From: Gammaproteobacteria bacterium
Lineage (GTDB): Bacteria; Pseudomonadota; Gammaproteobacteria; Thiohalospirales; Thiohalospiraceae
Assembly: GCA_014762485.1 (NCBI GenBank)
Contig: JABURU010000301.1
Coordinates: forward strand, 1-5,592
DNA length: 5,592 bases
Reading direction: 5' to 3'
Positions 1-5,340 of the stretch are shown piece after piece. The notes under the pieces are model-generated. The model ran no database searches. It was not told the origin of the DNA and was given only the letters and a program-made list of their open reading frames with translations. Numbering within the stretch: the first letter of the stretch is position 1; each line of letters begins with the position of its first letter. The position numbers and the translations under genes are program-made.

Positions 1-1
1 G

Positions 2-802
2 CGCGCCGGCGAACAGGGCCGCGGCTTTGCCGTCGTCGCCGATGAAGTACGTACATTGGCCTCACGTACCCAGGAATCGACCCAGGAGATCCAGCAGATT
101 ATTGAGCGCCTACAGCAGGCGGCAGGTGAAGCGGTAGGGGTGATGGATGATAGTCGACGTGAAGCTGAGCGCAGTGTGGAGCAAGCGGCTAGCGCCGGTA
201 AGTCGTTGCAGTCTATTATTGATGCGGTTTCTACTATCTCTGATATGAATACCCAGATCGCCGGGGCCGCTGGGCAACAGAATATCAGCGCCGAAGAGAT
301 AAACCGCAACCTTGCTCATATTAGTGAAATGGCGCTGACCACCCTGGAGGGTTCACAAAAGACAGAAACCGCCTGTGAAAAAACCGTCAGACAGGTTGAG
401 GGCTTGCGCATGATTACGATGCAGTTCCAGGCAGGTGACAGCGTACTGGACATCTCTTCTTATAAAGCCGGCCACCTGGCATGGAAGCCCCATTTAAGGG
501 ATTTCCTCGATGGCAAACACAATATTGAAGAAGATCAATTAACCGATCATACCCAATGTGAACTGGGTAAGTGGTTTTATGGTGAAGGCCAGGCTAGTTG
601 TGGTCACTTTGAAGAAATGTCGGCGCTGGAACAGGTGCACGCGGAAATGCATCAACAGGTTCGCAAGGTTGTGGCGGCCAAACATGCAGGAGATCAGGAA
701 CAGGCTGAGGCATCATATAGACAGATGCAACAGGATGTTGATGAGCTAGACAGGTGTATCGATGCACTAGAAATGCGTGCAGACAAGCAAGGCTTGAAAT
801 AA
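2..802 (+). CDS. Methyl-accepting chemotaxis protein, C-terminal part, with CZB domain (5' end cut off)
   Basis: This is the C-terminal part of a chemoreceptor; the frame is already open at base 2 and the start lies outside the window. The first visible residues (4-17, EQGRGFAVVADEVR) are the conserved hairpin tip of the MCP signalling domain, which contacts CheW and CheA. A long helix follows, with an EEINRN-type segment near visible residues 98-103. Residues about 155-260 form a CZB (chemoreceptor zinc-binding) domain: His158 with Trp161, Cys186 in CELGKW, and His213/His217 spaced HxxxH give the expected 3-His/1-Cys zinc site. An extra cysteine, Cys200, lies 14 residues after the zinc cysteine. 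In characterised proteins (TlpD, DgcZ) CZB domains respond to zinc or hypochlorous acid. There is no NWETF-type tail for CheR/CheB. Whether the receptor is soluble or membrane-anchored cannot be seen. The next gene starts 30 bases downstream on the same strand and may be cotranscribed. Confidence 0.95.
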   Translation, partial: RAGEQGRGFAVVADEVRTLASRTQESTQEIQQIIERLQQAAGEAVGVMDDSRREAERSVEQAASAGKSLQSIIDAVSTISDMNTQIAGAAGQQNISAEEINRNLAHISEMALTTLEGSQKTETACEKTVRQVEGLRMITMQFQAGDSVLDISSYKAGHLAWKPHLRDFLDGKHNIEEDQLTDHTQCELGKWFYGEGQASCGHFEEMSALEQVHAEMHQQVRKVVAAKHAGDQEQAEASYRQMQQDVDELDRCIDALEMRADKQGLK

Positions 803-832
803 ATATTAATATCATTTGTTAATGGGGTTTGT

Positions 833-1411
833 ATGGCAAAAACATTATCCACCATGCTGGAATTAGGGGTGAGTGCCCCGGACTTTAATCTGCCCGAGCC
901 TTTAACCGGCAAACAGGTAAATCTGTCCGACTTTCGCGATAGTGAACTGCTGGTCATCTTTATGTGTAACCATTGCCCGTATGTACTGCAAATCCTGGAT
1001 AGTTTTGTTGATATGGTCAAAGGCTATCAAACACAGGGATTAAAGGTCGTGGCAATTAACTCTAATGACGTTACCCATTATCCTGATGATAGCCCGCAAA
1101 GAATGGCCGAACTGGCCCAGACTATGCATTTTGATTTCCCTTACCTGTTTGATGAAGCACAGTCGGTTGCCAAGGCATATCAGGCAGCATGCACACCGGA
1201 TCTGTTTTTGTTTAATGCGCAACATAAACTGGTGTATCGAGGTCAGTATGATGCCGCGCGACCAGGCAATGGTGAGCCCGTTACCGGCGCTGATTTGCGA
1301 GCAGCAATAGACAATTTGCTCGCGGATAAGAACATTGCGACGGAGCAGACTCCCAGTATGGGCTGCAACATTAAATGGAAAGAAGGGAATGAGCCGGATT
1401 ATTTCGGTTGA
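833..1411 (+). CDS. Thioredoxin-fold protein, peroxiredoxin-like (AhpC/TSA-related, PRX_like1 type)
   Basis: This is a complete 192-residue redoxin with no signal peptide, so probably cytoplasmic. The AhpC/TSA-type fold starts with the segment SAPDFNLPEP (residues 14-23). The active-site motif is Cys45-Asn-His-Cys48-Pro49-Tyr50, the CNHCPYV signature of the PRX_like1 group, and Pro122 in ACTPD is in the position of the thioredoxin cis-proline. Cys120 lies next to it. The C-terminal TPSMGCNIKWK segment (Cys178) is also typical of this group. Length fits the family. A dithiol oxidoreductase or peroxidase role is likely from the fold, but the substrate is not established for the group as far as I know. 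The ATG at 833 has a G-rich stretch (824-827) just upstream as a modest ribosome binding site. The preceding chemoreceptor ends 30 bases upstream with no terminator between, so an operon is plausible. A terminator follows at 1438-1467. Confidence 0.9.
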   Translation: MAKTLSTMLELGVSAPDFNLPEPLTGKQVNLSDFRDSELLVIFMCNHCPYVLQILDSFVDMVKGYQTQGLKVVAINSNDVTHYPDDSPQRMAELAQTMHFDFPYLFDEAQSVAKAYQAACTPDLFLFNAQHKLVYRGQYDAARPGNGEPVTGADLRAAIDNLLADKNIATEQTPSMGCNIKWKEGNEPDYFG

Positions 1412-1437
1412 TAATGACTTGTTCGAAAAAATTATAT

Positions 1438-1467
1438 AAGGCCGTACTTGACGAGTGCGGCCTTTTT
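1438..1467 (+). terminator. Rho-independent terminator of the redoxin gene
   Basis: The left arm 1440-1449 (GGCCGTACTT) pairs with 1453-1462 (GAGTGCGGCC) around a 3-base loop, with two G-T wobbles. AA at 1438-1439 can extend it into the five T residues at 1463-1467. It begins 26 bases after the redoxin stop codon, the usual place for the end of that transcript. Confidence 0.88.
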
Positions 1468-1484
1468 AGTGCATTAATATAAAC

Positions 1485-1628
1485 ATGAACATTCTATTTG
1501 CATACCAGCCAGCAGTGATGACGGTACGAGCAATTTGGCGCTTGTCTTGTCCTGTGTGCCCGATGTTCTGATTTAGATAAGGAATCCATTAACAAAAGGC
1601 CACAGGTTTCCCGACCTGTGGCCTTTTT
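1485..1628 (+). promoter_or_regulatory. Candidate transcription attenuator in the leader of the EamA transporter gene
   Basis: The interval 1468-1646 has no recognised gene. Three mutually exclusive pairings are visible. First, 1598-1606 is the left arm of the strong terminator ending at 1628. Second, the upstream segment 1551-1560 (CCTGTGTGCC) can pair with that same left arm through 9 base pairs and one bulged T, which would act as an antiterminator. Third, 1537-1541 (GGCGC) can pair with 1556-1560 (GTGCC) and tie up the antiterminator. A 28-codon frame from ATG 1485 to TGA 1569-1571 runs across the antiterminator segment and ends in SCPVCPMF, but it has no Shine-Dalgarno sequence and may be chance. 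Only 18 bases separate the terminator from the transporter's start, too few for a promoter, so transcription of that gene must cross the hairpin. I see no known riboswitch class. The alternative is a small RNA, or a second terminator for the upstream unit. Confidence 0.4.
1594..1628 (+). terminator. Perfect 14-bp intrinsic terminator just upstream of the EamA gene
   Basis: The arm 1594-1607 is exactly complementary to 1614-1627 around a 6-base loop (TTCCCG), and T continues to 1628. The arms begin with AAAA and end with TTTT, so the structure could also work on the minus strand. It lies 127 bases beyond the redoxin terminator and 18 bases before the transporter start codon. It may end a short leader RNA or small RNA, back up the first terminator, or be the terminator half of an attenuator. 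Confidence 0.9.
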
Positions 1629-1646
1629 CGTTGTAGAGGATAAGAA

Positions 1647-2546
1647 ATGTCGATCCCCGCTGCCTATATTGGTGTGATCCTGATATGGAGCACGACGCCA
1701 CTGGCGATTAAGTGGAGTGGTGAAGGTGCTGGTTATCTATTTGGGGTGGCCGCTCGAATGGTGATCGGGGCAATGTTATGCGTTGCTTTAATTGCCTTAT
1801 TGCGCAAACCATTACCTGTAACAGGGGCCGCTTTACGAGTTTATTTGGCCGGAGCCGTCGGCGGTTTTGGCTCGATGTTTTTTGTTTACTGGGGGGCGAC
1901 GTATATACCTTCTGGCTGGATTTCGGTGATCTTTGGTTTAACGCCTATACTGACATCACTGATCGCCAGTTTATTTCTTGCGGAAGAATCTCTGAGCCTG
2001 GAAAAGCTGCTGGGTATGTGCCTGGCATTTAGCGGCTTATATGTCATTTTTTCCGGCGAGCATGCCTCATTATCACCGGTGGCCGGGTTAGGGATAATGT
2101 TGGTATTTACTTCAGTCCTACTGCATGCAATCAGCACGGTCTGGGTTAAGTCATTAAGCCGAGATAATGCACTGCCAGCCATTAGTATGACAGGTGGAAC
2201 CTTGTTACTCATCGCCCCTCTCTATTCGCTGGCTTATGCGATGGGGGATCATCCATTACCTGCTTCAGTGGATGAGAGAACGATGTACAGCATTATCTAC
2301 CTGGGTATTGTCGGCTCGGTAGTGGGTTTCATGCTCTATTTTTATGTGCTGAAGAATATATCCGCATCCGCTATCTCATTGATACCGTTAATAACCCCGG
2401 TCAGTGCATTACTGATAGGGGCCGGGCTGAATGAGGAAATTATTACGACGTCGACCTGGATTGGTACTGCGTTGATCCTGTTCGGCTTGAGTATCTATCA
2501 ATGGGGAAAAAGTCTATCTCGTTATTATCGAATACGTGTCGGTTGA
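1647..2546 (+). CDS. DMT superfamily transporter, EamA family
   Basis: This 299-residue protein is almost wholly hydrophobic and fits the ten-helix, two-repeat EamA layout of the drug/metabolite transporter superfamily. Helices lie at roughly 4-22, 30-52, 64-84, 91-112, 119-136, 146-166, 176-198, 213-233, 240-260 and 268-285. The first repeat ends near residue 136 and the second begins near 146. Typical features include IWSTTPLAIKW in helix 1, Arg37 in helix 2, FGLTPILTSLIA in helix 4 and PLITPVSALLIGAGLNEE in helix 9, with Glu263/Glu264 just after that helix. It should act in the inner membrane, probably as an exporter of a small metabolite. Family members export various amino acids and other compounds, so the substrate cannot be read from the sequence. 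The ATG at 1647 has a good ribosome binding site, AGAGGA at 1635-1640. A strong terminator hairpin ends only 18 bases upstream, which suggests control by attenuation or readthrough. Confidence 0.93.
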   Translation: MSIPAAYIGVILIWSTTPLAIKWSGEGAGYLFGVAARMVIGAMLCVALIALLRKPLPVTGAALRVYLAGAVGGFGSMFFVYWGATYIPSGWISVIFGLTPILTSLIASLFLAEESLSLEKLLGMCLAFSGLYVIFSGEHASLSPVAGLGIMLVFTSVLLHAISTVWVKSLSRDNALPAISMTGGTLLLIAPLYSLAYAMGDHPLPASVDERTMYSIIYLGIVGSVVGFMLYFYVLKNISASAISLIPLITPVSALLIGAGLNEEIITTSTWIGTALILFGLSIYQWGKSLSRYYRIRVG

Positions 2547-2610
2547 GCTGCATCAATGCAGAAATATAGCAGCTGGTCTATGTTTACAAATATAGCCATC
2601 GCATAACCAC

Positions 2611-2616
2611 AGGAGA
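2611..2616 (+). promoter_or_regulatory. Ribosome binding site of the zinc-ribbon gene
   Basis: AGGAGA lies six bases before the ATG at 2623 and fixes that start. The 76-base gap after the transporter (2547-2622) holds a small inverted repeat (2548-2552 with 2557-2561) without a T-tract, so it is not a terminator. I see no convincing promoter there, and the gene may be read through from the transporter. Confidence 0.7.
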
Positions 2617-2622
2617 GTCGTT

Positions 2623-3099
2623 ATGGGTAATAATCATCGCCGAGATAAACTGATTAAAGAGCGTGAGGGTGATAGCTACCGTCTGAAAGGAAAGCTGGCA
2701 GAACCCACTGTCTGTCCTTATTGCAGCCTGAGTTATCAAAAGGGGCGCTGGCAGTGGGCAGAAGCACCTAAGGATGCACACAAGGTGACCTGTCCCGCTT
2801 GCCAGCGTACCCAGGATAAATTGCCCGCAGGTGTCGTGACGCTTGCTGGTGAATTCATGCAAAAACACAAGCGTGAAGTTATCGGCCTGATAAAAAACAT
2901 AGAAGAGAATGAAAACAAACAGCATCCTCTAAACCGAATTATGGAGATGAATGAACAGGGTAATGAGATCACCATTACGACCACGGATACACACTTACCC
3001 CGTTCTATCGGTGTTGCTTTGGAGAAGGCCTACAAAGGTGAACTGGATTACCAGTTCACCGATGAGTCAAACATGTTACGGGTCAGGTGGAGCCGTTAA
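2623..3099 (+). CDS. Small zinc-ribbon protein, BCAM0308-like
   Basis: This 158-residue soluble protein has a zinc ribbon formed by two CxxC pairs, Cys31/Cys34 (CPYC) and Cys57/Cys60 (CPAC). A charged N-terminus (HRRDKLIKER) precedes it. After the ribbon come a helical stretch (about 72-110, with LNRIMEMNEQG) and a C-terminal part containing ITITTTDTHLPRSIG and a YKGELDYQF strand that ends in MLRVRWSR. I recognise this arrangement from memory as the BCAM0308 family, named after a Burkholderia cenocepacia gene in its low-oxygen-activated locus. The biochemical role is unknown to me; the zinc ribbon recalls the N-terminus of NMD3, so RNA or protein binding is only a guess. The start is supported by the AGGAGA site at 2611-2616. 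The stop codon TAA (3097-3099) overlaps the stop codon of the convergent hflD by two bases within TTAA, giving a 4-base gene overlap. Confidence 0.8.
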   Translation: MGNNHRRDKLIKEREGDSYRLKGKLAEPTVCPYCSLSYQKGRWQWAEAPKDAHKVTCPACQRTQDKLPAGVVTLAGEFMQKHKREVIGLIKNIEENENKQHPLNRIMEMNEQGNEITITTTDTHLPRSIGVALEKAYKGELDYQFTDESNMLRVRWSR

Positions 3100-3725
3100 T
3101 GAGTGATGCTGCGTAGCATCTGCAGTGACTGATTAACTATCTTGCTGCGCTGGAAGAGTAACTGCCAGCGACGGCCACCTGTTTGATGCCATAATACGGC
3201 GGAGCGTATACCGGCCAGCAATACGGCGCGTATACGGTTGGCGACATCTGGATTGGCCAGCTGGTTAGGATCGCCTGAGACCATGATCCTGAATGACAGG
3301 GTGCTCAGGTTATCGCTATAGATACCGGCAAAATTGGCAACCACATTATCATGTAATAACGGGAAGTGATCCATCTGCCGACGGATCTGTTCGATGCCAT
3401 TTCCCAGCGCGGCCATCATAGCTGAGCTTTTGCTCAGCTTGCGCTCAAGGAACAACATACCCATCACATACTTGGTGGCTTCTGTATCGCGCTTTCCCTG
3501 TAGCCCCAGCTGTTCCTGAATCGCAATAAGACCTGCTCGAATATTTTGCAGATCGCCCTGGTAGACATCCAGCACATTGTCAGGGACATCATTCAACACA
3601 GAGGAGAGCAGCATTTCCAATTCTTTTTCATCTGCCTGGCCGGTATGTGCCAGGCTTTGCACCAGCTTGGCGGCGAGGAATACACCCGCCAAAGCGGTAA
3701 TTCTATCGTCGAGAGAGTATTTCAA
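3096..3725 (-). CDS. hflD: High frequency lysogenization protein HflD homologue
   Basis: This 209-residue protein matches HflD (formerly YcfC; about 213 residues in E. coli) along its length. Recognisable blocks are ALAGVFLAAKLVQSLAHTG (about 12-30), an MLFLERKLSKS block (about 90-100), the GNGIEQIRRQMDHF region, and the strongly conserved IRAVLLAGIRSAVLWHQTGG near residues 165-184. HflD is a mainly helical peripheral inner-membrane protein, known in E. coli for binding the phage lambda CII activator and lowering lysogeny; its housekeeping role is unclear. The start codon is TTG (3723-3725). It is chosen because GAGG on the minus strand (3734-3731) stands five bases before it, and the frame upstream hits a stop at 3747-3749 without an ATG. 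The gap to mnmA upstream is 21 bases, so the two are probably cotranscribed. The E. coli downstream neighbour purB is missing here. Confidence 0.93.
   Translation of the reverse strand: MKYSLDDRITALAGVFLAAKLVQSLAHTGQADEKELEMLLSSVLNDVPDNVLDVYQGDLQNIRAGLIAIQEQLGLQGKRDTEATKYVMGMLFLERKLSKSSAMMAALGNGIEQIRRQMDHFPLLHDNVVANFAGIYSDNLSTLSFRIMVSGDPNQLANPDVANRIRAVLLAGIRSAVLWHQTGGRRWQLLFQRSKIVNQSLQMLRSITH
3105..3120. other. Short inverted repeat at the tail-to-tail gene junction
   Basis: GATGCT at 3105-3110 pairs perfectly with AGCATC at 3115-3120 around GCGT. It lies inside the last codons of hflD and just beyond the stop of the zinc-ribbon gene. No T-tract follows on either strand, so it is not a standard intrinsic terminator, though it could protect or mark a 3' end. 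Confidence 0.35.
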
Positions 3726-3746
3726 TTCAACCTCGTAACTACAAAG

Positions 3747-4844
3747 TTAGGCTTGTTCGGTGTGGTCAATAATACCACCGCCCAGGCAAATATCCCCATC
3801 ATAAAATACGACGGATTGCCCCGGGGTGACGGCCCATTGTGGCTCGGTAAATTCGACATGACAGCGACCCGCTTCATCAATCGCGGTGATCACACAGGGG
3901 TTATCTGGCTGACGATAACGCGTTTTCGCGCTGCAGTGTTTGGGCAGGGCAGGAGCCGCGCCCAGGGTCCAGTGTAACTGGCTAGCGGTGAGGCTACGGC
4001 TGTAGAGCATAGGGTGGTCACTGCCCTGGGCGACGAGCAGAATATTGCGTTCCATGTCTTTGCCGACGACAAACCAGGGGCGATCATCATAGTCTTTTAA
4101 TCCACCGATCCCCAGGCCTTTACGTTGGCCCAGGGTGTAATACATTAACCCCTGGTGTTTGCCAACCATATCACCTTCCGGGGTTTGCATTTCACCCGGC
4201 TGGGCGGGCAGGTAACGGCTTAGGAAGCTGCGAAAATCACGTTCACCAATAAAACAGATACCGGTAGAGTCTTTTTTATCCTTGGTCGCCAGATCATACT
4301 CGGCGGCCAGTTCGCGGACTTTTGATTTTTCCATTTCACCCAGTGGAAACAGGGCCCGGGATAGCTGCTCCTGTCCCAGGGTGTAGAGGAAATAGGTTTG
4401 ATCCTTATTTTGATCAACGGCCTTTAGCAGGTAGAAGGTGCCATCTCGCTGTTCAATACGCGCATAATGACCGGTAGCAATCTTCTCTGCCCCTTTTGAC
4501 AGGGCGAAATCGAGAAAAACCTTGAACTTGATTTCCTTATTGCACAGCACGTCTGGGTTAGGGGTACGGCCGGCCTGGTATTCTTCGAGGAAATAGCTAA
4601 AAACATTATCCCAATATTCGGTCGCAAAGTTGACCGCATGTAGCTTGATGCCGAGCTTGTCGCATACTGCCGTGGCGTCGCGAAGATCCTCTTCAGCGGT
4701 ACAGACATCGTTGGTGTCATCCTCTTCCCAGTTCTTCATGAACATGGCATCCACCTGGAAGCCCTGTTCCTGTAGTAGGGCCGCGGTTACAGAGGAGTCA
4801 ACTCCGCCAGAGAGGCCGACAATAATGTGTTGGGGTGTCTTCAT
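3747..4844 (-). CDS. mnmA: tRNA-specific 2-thiouridylase MnmA
   Basis: MnmA uses ATP to activate uridine 34 of Lys, Glu and Gln tRNAs and replaces its C2 oxygen with sulfur delivered by the Tus relay, in the cytoplasm. This 365-residue protein has the family's usual length and all key residues. The PP-loop SGGVDSS is at residues 12-18. Asp98 and Cys101 lie in TPNPDVLCNKEIKF. The catalytic Cys197 is in STGICFIGERDF. The tRNA-contacting block GQRKGLGIGG is at about 239-248, followed by the C-terminal beta-barrel region ending in CLGGGIID. The ATG at 4844 is the only plausible start, since the frame upstream reaches a stop at 4875-4877 with no ATG, GTG or TTG. It has no clear Shine-Dalgarno sequence. 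A likely promoter lies 30 bases upstream, in the gap after nudJ. The nudJ, mnmA, hflD order matches E. coli. Confidence 0.98.
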   Translation of the reverse strand: MKTPQHIIVGLSGGVDSSVTAALLQEQGFQVDAMFMKNWEEDDTNDVCTAEEDLRDATAVCDKLGIKLHAVNFATEYWDNVFSYFLEEYQAGRTPNPDVLCNKEIKFKVFLDFALSKGAEKIATGHYARIEQRDGTFYLLKAVDQNKDQTYFLYTLGQEQLSRALFPLGEMEKSKVRELAAEYDLATKDKKDSTGICFIGERDFRSFLSRYLPAQPGEMQTPEGDMVGKHQGLMYYTLGQRKGLGIGGLKDYDDRPWFVVGKDMERNILLVAQGSDHPMLYSRSLTASQLHWTLGAAPALPKHCSAKTRYRQPDNPCVITAIDEAGRCHVEFTEPQWAVTPGQSVVFYDGDICLGGGIIDHTEQA

Positions 4845-4873
4845 TTTGAGTAAGGTATATTGGATTCGGGGGG

Positions 4874-4882
4874 ATTATACCA
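4874..4882 (-). promoter_or_regulatory. Extended -10 promoter element for mnmA-hflD
   Basis: On the minus strand this reads TGGTATAAT, a perfect -10 hexamer (4879-4874) with the TGn extension. The -35 region inside the end of nudJ (about 4896-4902) is weak, as is usual for extended -10 promoters. Transcription would start near 4867, giving a leader of about 23 bases before the mnmA ATG. This would let mnmA and hflD be expressed apart from nudJ. Confidence 0.6.
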
Positions 4883-4890
4883 GAGATTCC

Positions 4891-5340
4891 CTAAATGACG
4901 TCTTGTAGGATTTCCAGCGGGTAGCGACAGCCAGCCTGGTAGTCACGTATACATTTCAGCACCAGTGGGCTGCGTAGCCGTGGCTGAAACGAAGGTTGCC
5001 GTAATTCATCTGTACCGAACCAGTGCACGGCATCAATATCAGGGTCCAGTATGGCATTAGTATTGTGATTATCTACTTGCCCACTAAACGCGACACGAAT
5101 ATATGTATCACCGTTTTCATGCACCCAGCGATAAATACCGATGATGCTTTGAGGATTAAATTGCCAGGCAGTTTCCTCCATTACTTCACGAATAACCGCG
5201 TCAGTGATGGACTCACCATCCTCTACATGGCCAGCTGGCTGGTTTAAGGTTGCGATACCGTTTATGGCTTCTTCGACAATTAAGAACTGATTATTACGCT
5301 CAACAACGGCGGCGACCGTTAGGCGGGGTGTCCAGACCAT
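4891..5340 (-). CDS. nudJ: Nudix hydrolase, phosphatase NudJ
   Basis: This 149-residue Nudix hydrolase (about 153 in E. coli) resembles NudJ (YmfB), which hydrolyses nucleoside tri- and diphosphates and the thiamine precursor HMP-PP, releasing phosphate. The Nudix box starts at Gly37, with Glu43 and the RExxEE core at 51-56 that binds the metal. The usual Gly near its end is Ala58, followed by Trp59, a small departure that leaves the metal ligands intact. Family-specific features are the VEEAINGIATLNQPAGH segment before the box and the C-terminal LRSPLVLKCIRDYQAG with RYPLEIL. The ATG at 5340 gives the expected N-terminus (TPRLTVAAVVE), although no clear ribosome binding site precedes it. It heads the nudJ, mnmA, hflD cluster; 46 bases separate it from mnmA, and an internal promoter lies in that gap. 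Its own promoter is probably in the AT-rich stretch upstream. Confidence 0.93.
   Translation of the reverse strand: MVWTPRLTVAAVVERNNQFLIVEEAINGIATLNQPAGHVEDGESITDAVIREVMEETAWQFNPQSIIGIYRWVHENGDTYIRVAFSGQVDNHNTNAILDPDIDAVHWFGTDELRQPSFQPRLRSPLVLKCIRDYQAGCRYPLEILQDVI

Noticed and set aside
694..1020. Minus-strand open frame of 108 codons over the receptor-redoxin junction
   Set aside because: It overlaps two secure plus-strand genes and its translation shows no recognisable domain.
1448..1453. TTGACG as a -35 box for a leader transcript
   Set aside because: It lies in the terminator hairpin, and no good -10 hexamer is found 16-18 bases downstream.
1886..2212. Minus-strand open frame of 108 codons inside the EamA gene
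   Set aside because: It is a shadow of the transporter's coding frame, with no supporting signal.
2548..2561. Hairpin after the EamA gene as a terminator
   Set aside because: The stem is only 5 bp and no T-tract follows.
2584..2925. Minus-strand open frame of 113 codons rich in hydrophobic residues, over the zinc-ribbon gene
   Set aside because: The hydrophobic, F- and L-rich translation is what antisense of a Lys/Glu-rich gene gives; the plus-strand gene has conserved motifs and a ribosome binding site.
3546..3977. Plus-strand open frame of 143 codons across the hflD-mnmA junction
   Set aside because: It is antisense to two well-recognised genes, has no family features and arises from their codon pattern.
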